Assembly (NCBI GenBank): GCA_024748595.1
Contig: CP072944.1
Location: forward strand, 838,001 to 902,000
DNA: 64,000 bases
Source: Sodalis sp. Ffu
GTDB taxonomy: Bacteria; Pseudomonadota; Gammaproteobacteria; Enterobacterales; Enterobacteriaceae
Direction: 5' to 3'
Part shown: piece after piece, positions 34,984 to 45,299 of the stretch
Layout: every line of letters starts with the position of its first letter
Numbering within the stretch: position 1 is the stretch's first letter
Made by a program: the position numbers and the translations under genes
The notes under the pieces: model-generated
The model's input: the letters and a program-made list of their open reading frames with translations, nothing else
What the model was told of the DNA's origin: nothing
Databases searched by the model: none

Positions 34984-35850
34984 ATGATTGCAAAAATAAT
35001 TGATGGTAAAACTATTGCCCAACAGGTCAAAAATGAAGTGATCGCACGGGTTCAAGCACGCGGGCAACCTGGTAAACGCGCTCCTGGTTTGGCGGTGGTG
35101 CTGGTAGGCAACGATCCGGCTTCGCAAATTTATATCGCCAATAAACGCAAGGCCTGTGAAGATGTAGGCTTTATTTCCTTTTCCCACAATTTGCCCAACA
35201 CTGTCAGCGAAGCAAAATTATTAGCTCTGATTGACACGCTGAACGTCGACAGCCGCATTGACGGTATTCTCGTGCAGCTGCCTCTGCCAGCTGGTATTGA
35301 CAGTATCAGCGTACTGGAGCGAATCTCCCCACACAAAGACGTAGATGGTTTCCATCCCTATAACGTCGGCCGGCTGTGCCAGCGCGCCCCTCTGCTGCGT
35401 CCTTGTACCCCACGCGGCATCGTCACATTACTTGAGCGATATCACATAGATACTTTCGATCTGAACGCGGTCGTGGTTGGTGCATCAAATATCGTTGGCC
35501 GACCAATGAGTATGGAGTTATTACTGGCTGGCTGTACTGTAACTGTGACTCATCGCTTCACCAGAGATTTGCAACGACACATTGAAAACGCCGATCTATT
35601 AGTCATGGCAGTCGGTAAAGCGAACTTCATTCACGGCAGTTGGATTAAACCAGGAGCGATAGTCATAGATGTAGGCATCAATCGTTTAAAAAATGGTAAA
35701 GTAGTAGGCGATGTAGATTTCGCTAGCGCTTCCGAAAGAGCTGCTTATATTACGCCTGTTCCAGGCGGTGTAGGACCAATGACGGTGGCTACACTTCTCC
35801 AGAATACCTTACAGGCCTATGAAAATTATTACAATTTTAATTCATTCTAG
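34984..35850 (+). CDS. folD: Methylenetetrahydrofolate dehydrogenase/cyclohydrolase
   Basis: FolD makes 10-formyl-tetrahydrofolate from methylene-tetrahydrofolate in two steps, supplying purine synthesis and formyl-Met-tRNA. The 288-residue product (288 in E. coli) has the catalytic [13 protein letters not shown] segment (lysine near residue 54), [13 protein letters not shown], the [14 protein letters not shown] motif, [11 protein letters not shown], the nucleotide-binding [12 protein letters not shown] and the C-terminal [19 protein letters not shown]. No strong ribosome-binding site is visible. With purE and purK dead, its main remaining role may be initiator tRNA formylation and thymidylate or methionine supply. 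Confidence 0.97.
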   Translation: MIAKIIDGKTIAQQVKNEVIARVQARGQPGKRAPGLAVVLVGNDPASQIYIANKRKACEDVGFISFSHNLPNTVSEAKLLALIDTLNVDSRIDGILVQLPLPAGIDSISVLERISPHKDVDGFHPYNVGRLCQRAPLLRPCTPRGIVTLLERYHIDTFDLNAVVVGASNIVGRPMSMELLLAGCTVTVTHRFTRDLQRHIENADLLVMAVGKANFIHGSWIKPGAIVIDVGINRLKNGKVVGDVDFASASERAAYITPVPGGVGPMTVATLLQNTLQAYENYYNFNSF

Positions 35851-36146
35851 CATAACAATGCGATACTTTTTCATATAAAACAACGTTGTGTGATATGCTT
35901 AAGTTTCAGGGATGATACAAAAACAACACGATAGCTAAAATTATTATAACGGAAAGGTATTGGTGAATGCTATAATAGTGCTTTTAAAATATTACCTAGC
36001 ATAAATGATAAAATCTTGACTATCATTTATAGCACTTACTTCCTAAAGCTAAGGTGAGATTAAAACGCCTTTTAAATCTTTGCACTTAACGCTTTATTAA
36101 ACACTCATGCACAACCGACTTACTCTACCACTACCCAAGAACTGTT

Positions 36147-37538
36147 TTAGTCACCCCGGCGCCAAATAGTCCCCTGTGTGCTGTCTTCCAGCACGACCCC
36201 CATTTCAGTCAACTTATCCCGCGCTTGGTCCGCCAACACCCATTGATGTGTTTTGCGCGCAGCATTGCGTTGCTGAATTAGTATTTTAATTTTTCTGGTC
36301 TGCTCATCCTCCTCACCCACTGCTGTATTTTGCAAACATGTCTCCGAATCTTGTTCCTGCAAACCCATAACACCAATTAAATAACGAAGCGTGGCCGCCA
36401 TACCTTGCACCACCTGAAGATTTTTAGCCTTCAGGCGATTAACTTCACGAGCTATCTCAAATAACACTGCATAAGCTTCAGGTGTATTAAAATCATCATC
36501 CATCGCAGCAATGAATTGCGTTACAAAATGCTCGCCGCCGGAGGGCGCGGCCGACGCATCAGTGCCGCGCAGAGCAGTATAAAGACGCACCAACGACGCA
36601 TGCGCCTGTTCGAGATTTTCCTCACTATAATTCAGCTGACTACGATAGTGAGCCGACATCAAAAAATAGCGAACTGTTTTAGAACCATAAGATTCTAACA
36701 CATCGCGCAGGGTGAAAAAATTGCTCAGCGATTTAGACATCTTCGCACTATCAACCATAACCATACCTGCATGCATCCAATAATTAACATAAGGACCATC
36801 ATGGGCACAAATAGACTGAGCAATTTCGTTTTCATGATGGGGAAACATCAGATCTGATCCGCCACCATGAATGTCAAAATGTTTACCTAACAAGGTAAAG
36901 TTCATGGCAGAACATTCAATATGCCAGCCGGGACGACCAAAGCCCCAAGGAGAAGGCCAGTTAGGTTCGCCTGGTTTGGACATTTTCCACAGTACAAAAT
37001 CCATAGAATTACGTTTTGCGCCCACTACTTCTACACGTACACCGCTTTGCAATTGTTTTAAATTCTGACGAGATAGCACACCATAACTTCTATCGCTATC
37101 CACAGCAAATACCACATCGCCATTGGACGCTACATATGCATGCCCTTTATCGATGAGCTGACTAATAAGTTCGATTATAGCAACCATATATTGAGTAGCA
37201 CGAGGTTCCTGGTCAGGGCGCAAGATATTCAAAGCATCAAAATCGCGGTGCATTTCAGCAATCATACGATCAGTCAAGTGTTGGATGGTCTCACTATTCT
37301 TGAAGGCACATTCGATAATTTTATCATCAATATCAGTGATATTTCGTACATAATTGACCACATAACCACAGTAACGCAGATAACGGATAATGAAGTCGAA
37401 AGCCACAAAGGTGCGCCCATGACCAATATGGCACAAGTCATACACGGTAATACCACACACGTATAGACCAACTTTGCAACCATGAATAGGTTTAAATTCC
37501 TCTTTTTGTCGTGTCATGGTATTAAAAATCTTAAGCAT
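36147..37538 (-). CDS. cysS: Cysteinyl-tRNA synthetase
   Basis: CysRS charges tRNA-Cys. The 463-residue product (461 in E. coli) has the class I signature LCHIGHGRT (HIGH), the zinc ligands in [22 protein letters not shown] and HHENEIAQS, then [17 protein letters not shown] (KMSKS) and the C-terminal [22 protein letters not shown] anticodon-binding part. It is convergent with folD. 296 bases between them hold nothing recognisable; E. coli ybcJ was not found. Confidence 0.97.
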   Translation of the reverse strand: MLKIFNTMTRQKEEFKPIHGCKVGLYVCGITVYDLCHIGHGRTFVAFDFIIRYLRYCGYVVNYVRNITDIDDKIIECAFKNSETIQHLTDRMIAEMHRDFDALNILRPDQEPRATQYMVAIIELISQLIDKGHAYVASNGDVVFAVDSDRSYGVLSRQNLKQLQSGVRVEVVGAKRNSMDFVLWKMSKPGEPNWPSPWGFGRPGWHIECSAMNFTLLGKHFDIHGGGSDLMFPHHENEIAQSICAHDGPYVNYWMHAGMVMVDSAKMSKSLSNFFTLRDVLESYGSKTVRYFLMSAHYRSQLNYSEENLEQAHASLVRLYTALRGTDASAAPSGGEHFVTQFIAAMDDDFNTPEAYAVLFEIAREVNRLKAKNLQVVQGMAATLRYLIGVMGLQEQDSETCLQNTAVGEEDEQTRKIKILIQQRNAARKTHQWVLADQARDKLTEMGVVLEDSTQGTIWRRGD

Positions 37539-37836
37539 TGAAAATTATTCCATAATAAATATTTATGAATTATGCATTTAGAGCAGCGACCAGGCCAAAT
37601 GATAAAATTAACGAGATATTGAACCCTACAGCTATAGTTATTACAAGGACAAAGCCGTTTAATTCCACCATCAACGAATTAAAAGATAATAATAAATAGT
37701 TGAAATATCTCCCTTTGTCATAAAAAATCTAACGCGATCAACTGAGACTATGCTAATTCTCCTAAATTATGTTATAGAACCCTTTGTCAGTATATTTTAT
37801 AATAAATACAATTCAACTTAACTTTAAGAATACTAA

Positions 37837-38229
37837 ATGTAGTTACTTTACATACCAATCACAGCGATATGACTACCAAAACATTTGCGAAAAAAAGCTT
37901 TATTAACCGTAAATCATTTTCTTAATTATTGCTGCAACGACTTTTATAACAACACCATTTTTATTATGTGATTAAGGGTTTCATCATCCAGGGCGAAGAT
38001 TTTAAATCTGGCATGGATCAAAAAACACAAAGGCGCCGGTAAAAACAAAATCAATAACCGGTTAAAAAATAATTGCGGCATCCTAGCAAGGGACATCAAC
38101 AACGATCCTTATTATACCATCTCGCAATTTTTTATTAACATGATAGTATAAAGGATTACTCAATTTTCATCACGAACCAGCTAACGACTGGGCTATTGTA
38201 TGCTCACCGCAGTGACCGTTACGGAATAG
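37837..38229 (+). pseudogene. ppiB: ppiB (peptidyl-prolyl isomerase B) relic
   Basis: Between cysS and lpxH, its E. coli place, the plus strand shows a cyclophilin corpse from ATG 37837. It is followed at once by TAG. Readings include VNHFLNYCCNDFYNNTIF (VKNFLDYCREGFYNNTIF in E. coli), VIKGFIIQGEDFKSGMDQK (VINGFMIQGGGFEPGMKQK), NNRLKNNCGILA and NDPYYTISQFFINM (ATAQFFINV). The final stretch is MLTAVTVTE and a stop. Several stops, frameshifts and a deletion of about 60 codons before the end leave no active product. Confidence 0.85.
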
Positions 38230-38241
38230 TGCTGCAAAATC

Positions 38242-38982
38242 ATGACCACGTTGTTTGTTGCGGATGTTCATCTCTGCGTTCAGAAACCGGCTATTACCGC
38301 TGGTTTTCTCAATTTTTTGCGCTATCGCGCGATCAACGCCAAAGCACTGTATATCCTCGGAGATCTATTTGAAGTATGGATAGGCGATGACGATCCCAAT
38401 CCACTGCATCATAAAATCGCCACAGCACTAAAGATGTTGAATCAGCGTGGCATTCATTGTTATTTCATTCATGGAAACCGTGATTTTTTGCTTGGGCAAC
38501 GTTATGCTGCCACATGCGGCATAACACTATTACCAACGCAACAAATACTGGAATTAGCTGGACATCGGGTGGTTATTCTGCATGGTGATACCCTTTGTAC
38601 TAATGATATCTATTATCAACGTTTTCGCCGCTGGGTGCATCAGCGATGGCTTCAGCGGCAATTTTTACTGCTGCCGTTATCTGTACGGCTACGAATTGCC
38701 GATATAATGCACACCAACAGTATACATAGCAACGCTAGCAAAACCGTAAATATCATGGATGTGAATCCGCAAACAGTAACAGCAGTGTTGACCCAGACCC
38801 AAGCAGCGATTATCATTCATGGCCATACTCACAGACCAGCTATTCATCAGATTATCGGCACTGCTAAGGTATGTCGCCGTGCCGTGCTGGGCGCCTGGCA
38901 CAAACATGGATCAATCATTGAGCTTAACACAACAGGAGAAGCACTGATCGAGTTTCCTTTCGATTTTAATACCAATAATTAA
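38242..38982 (+). CDS. lpxH: UDP-2,3-diacylglucosamine hydrolase
   Basis: LpxH hydrolyses UDP-2,3-diacylglucosamine to lipid X in lipid A synthesis, at the inner face of the inner membrane. The 246-residue product (240 in E. coli) is a calcineurin-like metallophosphoesterase with metal motifs FVADVHLC (the usual DxH), YILGDLFEVWIGDDD, FIHGNRDFLLGQRYA, VILHGDTLC and HGHTHRPAIH. It keeps the family arrangement directly after ppiB, although ppiB is dead. Together with tamAB, lptE and lnt it indicates that a lipopolysaccharide-bearing outer membrane is maintained. Confidence 0.96.
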   Translation: MTTLFVADVHLCVQKPAITAGFLNFLRYRAINAKALYILGDLFEVWIGDDDPNPLHHKIATALKMLNQRGIHCYFIHGNRDFLLGQRYAATCGITLLPTQQILELAGHRVVILHGDTLCTNDIYYQRFRRWVHQRWLQRQFLLLPLSVRLRIADIMHTNSIHSNASKTVNIMDVNPQTVTAVLTQTQAAIIIHGHTHRPAIHQIIGTAKVCRRAVLGAWHKHGSIIELNTTGEALIEFPFDFNTNN

Positions 38983-39600
38983 CTTACCTATAAGCACCGT
39001 ACCAGCTACAGAATAAAGCTTAAGCCTGGTAGAATAGAGCCGAAAAAAAATACATAATATTTATCCCCATTTCAGTAGGAACGGCTAAGTTTTTCCCCCT
39101 TTATTAACCGCTATATTAAACCGTAACGTCGTAGACTAGTAATCTGAATGATTACGCCACTATCGATATTTTCCGACTATCGAGAATCCCATTTTTAGTT
39201 ACCAATTTTTTGTGGTAATTCTCCTCCTACTAATAATCTTGGAACATGTAATAGATAATAGAAGACTATTTTATCAACTACTATAATAGCTTACCTCAGC
39301 TCACCTACATCTGCAAATATTGTTAAAGCTGAAAAAACCAAAATATTTCGTCCATAATTTATCTCTTTCCACACATCTAGGATATCGCAACTATTGCCCT
39401 CGCATTACAGGCATTATATCATCATCAACTAAACAACCTCATTCAATATACCTAGGGACGGGATACGATTTATTTTACAAAAATATTTCCGCATTACCGC
39501 GTTACGCAAAACTTTTTTCGCCCAATACCCATTATGCTCTACGCTCGGTTTAAATTTATAGAACTGTACCATTCAAGGTTTATCAATACAGAAACACGAC
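38983..39600. other. Gap after lpxH; start of purE not found
   Basis: In E. coli (inverted) purE would begin about here. I could not find its N-terminal motifs. A 77-codon frame at 39320-39553 is open but unrelated to any family I recognise. A weak IS-terminus-like sequence lies at about 39465-39482. Confidence 0.4.
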
Positions 39601-39773
39601 ATAAATGCTATCAAACCATACCCTCAAAAGCAAAGCTGATGTAACTAACGTTACCCTGCTGACCACACAGATCCTAACACCACACAATACACACTACTGG
39701 TTAATTGCTTAGTCAATGGTTAACAACATCAAACAAATGAAGTGCTTAACCACCAAAATACGAAAAAATAGGA
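39600..39773 (+). pseudogene. purE: purE (AIR carboxymutase) 3' relic
   Basis: The reading NHTLKSKADVTNVTLLTTQILTPHN, given here in two halves for length (NHTLKSKADVTN, VTLLTTQILTPHN), follows E. coli PurE GTLAIGKAGAAN and AALLAAQILATHD residue by residue. Stops follow. Only this C-terminal third is readable; the 5' limit is not determined. It lies just ahead of the purK relic, as in the E. coli purEK operon. Confidence 0.65.
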
Positions 39774-39905
39774 ATGAAGACAATCTGTATTCTGGAAAAT
39801 AACCAACTGGGACACATGTTGCGTCAGGCTAGCGAGTAGCTAGGCAAGTTGTATCTACAATCGAATCAAAATTCTATTCAGTGGGTTAAAAAATTAACTG
39901 CCTGA
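39774..39905 (+). pseudogene. purK: purK (5-carboxyaminoimidazole ribonucleotide synthase) 5' relic
   Basis: ATG 39774, with AGGA before it, opens MKTICILENNQLGHMLRQAS, a stop, then LGKLYLQSN and SIQWVKKLTA. E. coli PurK starts MKQVCVLGNGQLGRMLRQAG. The glycine-rich nucleotide loop GNGQLG has become ENNQLG. Everything beyond about 44 codons is deleted; icd begins to terminate about 90 bases further on. The gene is dead, which blocks the PurK-PurE step. Confidence 0.8.
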
Positions 39906-39994
39906 GTAACAACCACGCAATATAATATTTTTTGAATTCGGATCAAACCCCACACATTAAAATACAAACTATGAAGAAAAATAAAAAATGGACT

Positions 39995-40043
39995 GGCGTT
40001 TACTGGCTATTAAAATCCTGTATTGTAATAGCCAGTAAACGCC
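39995..40043 (-). terminator. Long hairpin terminator after icd
   Basis: A perfect 18-base inverted repeat: GGCGTTTACTGGCTATTA (39995-40012) and TAATAGCCAGTAAACGCC (40026-40043) with a 13-base loop, starting 33 bases beyond the icd stop. On the minus strand the stem is followed by a T-rich run (CCATTTTTTATTTTTC). This is the most stable hairpin that I saw in the window. Confidence 0.8.
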
Positions 40044-40075
40044 GTATCATATATCTTTACTAATTATCGCTATTG

Positions 40076-42298
40076 TCATATTAGCAGCGCTTTATTTAGA
40101 ATCGCACTGGGGCGCATGACTTTGCTGAGCAATTTAGGGTTAGGATGGTAATAACCACCGATATCCACGCTGTTACCCTGCACCTGGTTCAGCTCGTTAA
40201 CAATTTGCTGTTCATTATCGGTCAATATTTTAGCCAGCACCGTAAATTGCTGTTTCATCGTCTGATCTTCATTTTGCTCCGCTAAAGCCCGCGCCCAATA
40301 AAGCGCTAGGTAGAAATGGCTACCACGGGTGTCTAGCTCCCCCACATTACGAAACGGCGATTTATTATCGTCAAGGAATTTACCGTTAGCCTGATCCAGT
40401 GTTTTCGCTAAAATTTTAGCTTTTGTATTGCGGTTAAAAATACCTACAAATTCCAACGATGCAGCTAGGGCAAGAAATTCTCCCAGCGAATCCCAGCGCA
40501 GATGATTTTCCTTTACAAACTGCTGAACGTGTTTCGGCGCAGAGCCACCAGCTCCAGTTTCAAATAGACCACCACCGGCCATAAGTGGTACAATGGAAAG
40601 CATCTTAGCGCTAGTACCAAGTTCCATAACTGGAAAAAGATCCGTCAGGTAGTCACGCAGTACGTTACCTGTGACCGAGATAGTATCCTGACCATTGCGG
40701 ATACGCTCAAGCGAGAAACGGGTAGCCTTCACTGGAGACATAATGCGGATATCCAAACCTTGGGTGTCGTGATCCTTTAAATACCGCTGCACTTTTTCAA
40801 TTATGCGCGCATCATGAGGGCGATCTAAATCCAGCCAAAAGATCGCTGGAGCATTAGATTCACGGGCACGATTAACAGCTAATTTCACCCAGTCCTGGAT
40901 CGGAGCATCTTTAGTTTGGCACATACGCCAGATATCGCCGGCTTCCACCAAATGCTCTAGCAATATATTACCAGCATAATCGGTAACCTGCACCACACCG
41001 TCAACTTGGATTTGGAACGTTTTGTCGTGAGAACCATACTCTTCCGCTTTCTGCGCCATTAAACCAACGTTAGACACACTGCCCATAGTCGTGGGATCAA
41101 AAGCACCGTTTTGTTTGCAGTCTTCGATTACCGCCTGGTAAACACCAGCGTAACAACGATCGGGAATTATCGCTTTGGTATCATGCAGCTGACCATCAGG
41201 ACCCCACATTTTTCCCGAATCACGAATCATTGCCGGCATTGAGGCATCGATAATGACATCGCTCGGTACATGCAGATTGCTAATACTTTTATCAAAATTG
41301 ACCATCGCCAACTGAGGCCGCTGCGCGTGCAACTCTTCGATATCATGGATGATAGAAGCCTGCTGCTGTATAGATAACATTTTGATTTTCTCGTAAAGGT
41401 CGCCAATGCCATTGTTAACATTCACCCCGAGCGTTTTTAACTGATCTCTGTAACGGATTAATACGTCTTTATAAAATTCTGTGACCGCAATACCGAACAT
41501 GATCGAATCAGAAACTTTCATCATGGTAGCTTTTAAATGCAAAGACAACAACACACGCTGCTGCTTAGCGTCCTGAATCTGTTCAGCGATAAAGCAACTC
41601 AAGGCTTTCTTGCTCATGACTGAGGCATCTATAATTTCACCGGTTTTGACCAAAGTTTTTGTTTTTAATACCTGCTGATCACCATCTCTGGTGATCAGAG
41701 TAATCTGAACCTTCCCATCATTATCAATCAAAACTGATTTTTCAATGCTATAAAAATCACCATCCTGCATATGGGCAACATGAGATTTCGACGAAGCAGC
41801 CCACCTCCCCATGTAGTGCGGATGTCGACGGGCATAGCTTTTTACCGATAGCGGCACACGACGATCGCAGTTGCCTTCACGCAAAATTGGGTTGACCGCG
41901 CTGCCTTTGATTTTATCGTAACGAATCTTCGCCTCTTTTTTCACCTCAGTTTTAGGCTCATCCAAATAATCTGGTACGGCATACCCCTGTTCCTGCAGCT
42001 CTTTGATAGCGGCTTTTAGTTGTGGCAATGATGCACTGATATTGGGTAATTTGATGATATTAACATTTGGTGTCACCACCATTTGGCCCAATTCAGCTAA
42101 ATGATCCGCGATACGCTGCTCTGGTTGAAGATATTCAGAAAAATTAGCAATGATACGGCCGGCAAGCGAAAGATCTCGCGTTTCGACGTCAATACCGAGG
42201 AATTGTGTGAACACACGAATTATAGGAAGCAGGGAATAGGTTGCCAGTGCCGGTGCTTCATCAGTAAGCGTATAAATAATATTACATCTTGTTGTCAT
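40076..42298 (-). CDS. icd: Monomeric NADP-dependent isocitrate dehydrogenase
   Basis: This enzyme oxidises isocitrate to 2-oxoglutarate with NADP+. The product is about 740 residues, the length of the single-chain family (as in Azotobacter and Corynebacterium), not the 416-residue dimeric enzyme of E. coli. Family motifs are [96 protein letters not shown] and [22 protein letters not shown] prefer ATG 42298; an in-frame GTG at 42310 would add four residues. It ends in an 18-base-arm terminator. No other TCA-cycle gene is in the window, so its metabolic role is inferred from the family. Confidence 0.96.
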   Translation of the reverse strand: MTTRCNIIYTLTDEAPALATYSLLPIIRVFTQFLGIDVETRDLSLAGRIIANFSEYLQPEQRIADHLAELGQMVVTPNVNIIKLPNISASLPQLKAAIKELQEQGYAVPDYLDEPKTEVKKEAKIRYDKIKGSAVNPILREGNCDRRVPLSVKSYARRHPHYMGRWAASSKSHVAHMQDGDFYSIEKSVLIDNDGKVQITLITRDGDQQVLKTKTLVKTGEIIDASVMSKKALSCFIAEQIQDAKQQRVLLSLHLKATMMKVSDSIMFGIAVTEFYKDVLIRYRDQLKTLGVNVNNGIGDLYEKIKMLSIQQQASIIHDIEELHAQRPQLAMVNFDKSISNLHVPSDVIIDASMPAMIRDSGKMWGPDGQLHDTKAIIPDRCYAGVYQAVIEDCKQNGAFDPTTMGSVSNVGLMAQKAEEYGSHDKTFQIQVDGVVQVTDYAGNILLEHLVEAGDIWRMCQTKDAPIQDWVKLAVNRARESNAPAIFWLDLDRPHDARIIEKVQRYLKDHDTQGLDIRIMSPVKATRFSLERIRNGQDTISVTGNVLRDYLTDLFPVMELGTSAKMLSIVPLMAGGGLFETGAGGSAPKHVQQFVKENHLRWDSLGEFLALAASLEFVGIFNRNTKAKILAKTLDQANGKFLDDNKSPFRNVGELDTRGSHFYLALYWARALAEQNEDQTMKQQFTVLAKILTDNEQQIVNELNQVQGNSVDIGGYYHPNPKLLSKVMRPSAILNKALLI

Positions 42299-42470
42299 TA
42301 TTATGTTCACTCATCATCATGATAAACGCAACTACTTGATAAAGTGCGTAATCATTGAGTTCATGGTTGATACCAATTTTTTTGCCATTCACCAATCGCG
42401 CACCAAAGCTAATTTCCCAACAGCAACAAAATAAATACCGCTTAGGCACAGATGATAGTGGCCACTACAA

Positions 42471-42862
42471 GGCTTTGTTGAATAAACCGAATTTATTTTT
42501 AATTAAGGAAGAATAGATCATCAATTTTTCTAAAAAAAGTCTCTAATATGAACAAAACTAATTTGAAAAGCCACAATAACTTTAATAATCAAATGCTATT
42601 CACTGACATTATGGTTGACTATCTTAGACAGTTTGTACTGAAACTTTTTTCGATGAATATATCAAAAAAGAGCTAATCTGTCACCAAAATCCAAATGTAA
42701 CATTACACCACAAATAAAATCATACGCTCTGACCTATCGCTGAATAAAGTAGCTCTACTGTGTAGCCAATTGTCACTAATTAAGTGTTATTGAATAAGTT
42801 TATAATAAAAATCTTTAATTTAAGAGAAGCCTCGTTAACAGATAGAGTTATTCAACAAAACT
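42471..42862 (+). mobile_element. IS903-like element remnant 6, both ends present
   Basis: The left terminus GGCTTTGTTGAATAAACC (42471-42488) matches IS903 at 17 of 18 bases. The right one, on the minus strand AGTTTTGTTGAATAA (42862-42848), is also clear. Between them, ATG 42548 opens MNKTNLKSHNNFNNQ, like the transposase start. SLTLWL follows near 42598 and SDLSLNKV near 42724. A full element is about 1,057 bases; here 392 remain, so most of the gene is deleted. The right end lies five bases beyond the lipA stop codon. Confidence 0.8.
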
Positions 42863-42867
42863 TATTA

Positions 42868-43824
42868 TTATACATCAATGCTCTTAAATTGCAAGTCCGC
42901 GTAGTAAGAAGAACGAACAAAAGGGCCGCAGGCAGCATGGGAAAAACCCATTGCCTGCGCTTCTGCCTTCATTTCATCAAATTCCTGAGGGCTGACATAA
43001 CGTTTTACCGGCAGATGGTAACGGCTTGGCTGCATATATTGGCCAAGCGTCAGTATTGTCACACCATGGCTACGTAAATTGCGCATAACATCAATAATTT
43101 CTTCATTGGTTTCTCCCAAGCCCATCATCAAACCCGACTTGGTAGGCAAACTGGGATTGGCTTCTTTAAAACGCTCAAGCAATTTTAAAGACCAGTTATA
43201 ATCAGCACCAGGACGAACTTGCCTATAAAGGCGTGGTACATTTTCTAAATTATGGTTAAACACATCAGGTGGTGCAGCGTTAATGATTCCTAACGCCCGA
43301 TCCATCCGACCTCGGAAGTCCGGCACCAAGGTTTCAATCAGTATAGAGGGGGACTTAGCGCGAATAGCACGAATACAATTGGCAAAATGCTGGGCACCAC
43401 CATCATACAGATCATCTCGATCCACAGAGGTGACTACCACATAACGCAACTCCATATCTGCGATAGTTTGTGCCAATTTTTCTGGTTCATGGGCATCCGG
43501 CTTTACCGGACGCCCATGGGTAACATCGCAAAACGGGCAACGACGAGTACAAATAGCACCGAGGATCATAAAAGTAGCATTGCCATGGTTGAAACATTCC
43601 GATAAGTTAGGACAAGAGGCTTCCTCGCATACTGAATGCAGGCCATTTTTGTGTATGGCGGCTTTAATCCCCTGAATACGAGTCAAATCCACTGGCAATT
43701 TGATTTTCATCCAAGATGGCTTACGCAAAATTGCCTGACGTTCAACCTCAACGGTCTTAATCGGGATTAACGCCATTTTATCAGCATCACACTTAACACC
43801 GACTTCTTGTATCGATTTATTCAT
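42868..43824 (-). CDS. lipA: Lipoyl synthase
   Basis: LipA is a radical-SAM enzyme that inserts two sulfurs into octanoyl groups on lipoyl domains. The 318-residue product (321 in E. coli) has the auxiliary cluster cysteines in [14 protein letters not shown], the radical-SAM motif [10 protein letters not shown], and [12 protein letters not shown]. The [19 protein letters not shown] and [14 protein letters not shown] segments close the family. The last codons (KSIDV) differ from enteric relatives, and the stop lies five bases from an IS right end, so the 3' end was probably reshaped by the insertion. It makes lipoate together with lipB downstream in the same orientation. Confidence 0.96.
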   Translation of the reverse strand: MNKSIQEVGVKCDADKMALIPIKTVEVERQAILRKPSWMKIKLPVDLTRIQGIKAAIHKNGLHSVCEEASCPNLSECFNHGNATFMILGAICTRRCPFCDVTHGRPVKPDAHEPEKLAQTIADMELRYVVVTSVDRDDLYDGGAQHFANCIRAIRAKSPSILIETLVPDFRGRMDRALGIINAAPPDVFNHNLENVPRLYRQVRPGADYNWSLKLLERFKEANPSLPTKSGLMMGLGETNEEIIDVMRNLRSHGVTILTLGQYMQPSRYHLPVKRYVSPQEFDEMKAEAQAMGFSHAACGPFVRSSYYADLQFKSIDV

Positions 43825-44361
43825 AGATTATATAGATAAAGTCCTAAATATAGATAGCCTGAAGGGCAATTCAATTTAAATTCCATTCTTATTTACATAT
43901 TTACATATTTGACAACTATACTCCCAAAGCTTGCAAGATACTCAAAAGAAGTAATTACTAGAAAATTACCATGGCTTACAGCATTATCCAATTTCAGCCT
44001 AATCTATAGCTGACTGTGTCACTTGGCAACAAGCGTTACTGCTATCTTAAAAGTTAGAGATCAATTACAACACAGTTTTAAATACAAACTACTGCCAGAA
44101 CAGTATCAACTATCAAACGCTTAATGGATCAAAATAGTATTGGAAAATCACTGCAAGACCATATGATACCCACCACACCATTAGTGACCATCATCTTTAT
44201 CTATAACCTGCTGCTCATCAGATTAATGACATCAAATCTAATCATAAAAACTTCTAAGCATTATAACATATTAACCACAGCGGGGTGAATACAAAAAAGA
44301 ACTTGAATGAAGCGATGACAAACATTCACTCCAGCGGAATATGCAAGCACTTATCATGGTT
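43825..44361. other. Gap between lipB and lipA
   Basis: 537 AT-rich bases. E. coli has the LysR-type gene ybeF here. I found no helix-turn-helix or other recognisable reading, and no IS terminus. Direct small repeats TTTACATA occur at 43892-43908. Confidence 0.4.
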
Positions 44362-45006
44362 CTACAGCAATTTTTCGCCAGCACTAGCACCCAATAAAGC
44401 CAAAAATTTAGCTACCAATATCGGCGCCACTTCATCCAATCGAGTGCCTGGCGTCAAATCACTGACCTGAGTCATACGCAAGCCGACATAACCACAAGGA
44501 TTGATACATAAAAAAGGTGTCAAATCCATAGCAATATTTAGCGCTAACCCATGGAATGAGCAACCTTTGCGGATGCGCAAGCCGAGCGAGCAAATTTTGT
44601 TGTCTCCAACATATACCCCTGGCGCATTCACTCGCGTATGAGCATCGATGGCAAAGTGAGAAAGGGTATCGACCACTGTTTGTTCCAAAAGAGTTACTAA
44701 ATCATGCACCATAAGCTTTCGGCGACGTAAATCCAGCATGACATACATCACTTGCTGACCAGGACCGTGAAACGTGACCTGACCTCCGCGATCACTCTGA
44801 ACAACAGGAATATCGCCAGGCATCAGCAGATGTTCAGCTTTACCAGCATAACCCTGAGTAAAGACTTGCTGGTGCTGCACTAGCCAGATTTCATCAGCGC
44901 TGGTAAAGGTGCGGCGATCGGTAAATCTATGCATCTCTAGAGATACTTGCTCATAAGGCTGCAAGCCTAGCTGGCGGATAATGAGGTGATCTAACACGAG
45001 CGCCAT
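44362..45006 (-). CDS. lipB: Octanoyl-[acyl-carrier-protein]:protein octanoyltransferase
   Basis: LipB transfers octanoate from acyl-carrier protein to lipoyl domains, the substrate for LipA. The 214-residue product (213 in E. coli) has [38 protein letters not shown], the lysine in [19 protein letters not shown] and the active-site cysteine in [11 protein letters not shown]. It follows ybeD by five bases. Confidence 0.95.
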   Translation of the reverse strand: MALVLDHLIIRQLGLQPYEQVSLEMHRFTDRRTFTSADEIWLVQHQQVFTQGYAGKAEHLLMPGDIPVVQSDRGGQVTFHGPGQQVMYVMLDLRRRKLMVHDLVTLLEQTVVDTLSHFAIDAHTRVNAPGVYVGDNKICSLGLRIRKGCSFHGLALNIAMDLTPFLCINPCGYVGLRMTQVSDLTPGTRLDEVAPILVAKFLALLGASAGEKLL

Positions 45007-45011
45007 CTACA

Positions 45012-45275
45012 CTAAAGAACCATGCAAACGTTATCAGTATTGCCTTGTTCTTCGTATAAAATTTCTACCTGTTCGAGATAAGTGCCAGTAATTATGATGG
45101 AGATCGAATAGTAATTTTCTTTATTGCTTGATTTTATCTGGGGCAGGTAGTCCCCTAGCGCATGGCACTGCACTACTTCTATTACTTCGTACACTAACCC
45201 AAGTTGGGCAATTTCCATGAGCTTATAGGTAAAGCTGCAGGGGCATTCAAGCAATTCGTTCAGTTTGGTTTTCAT
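45012..45275 (-). CDS. ybeD: YbeD/DUF493 family protein
   Basis: A small conserved protein with a ferredoxin-like fold similar to an ACT regulatory domain; function not established. I chose ATG 45275 ([18 protein letters not shown]), the family start, over the frame opening at 45287. The 87-residue product equals the E. coli length and ends [13 protein letters not shown]. It is linked to lipB by five bases, which may hint at a regulatory role in lipoylation. Confidence 0.92.
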   Translation of the reverse strand: MKTKLNELLECPCSFTYKLMEIAQLGLVYEVIEVVQCHALGDYLPQIKSSNKENYYSISIIITGTYLEQVEILYEEQGNTDNVCMVL

Positions 45276-45299
45276 AATGACTCCCAATAATCAACGGCG

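Noticed and set aside
39320-39553. 77-codon frame as a new small gene
   Set aside because: No ribosome-binding site, no recognisable motif, and it lies in the decayed purE region.
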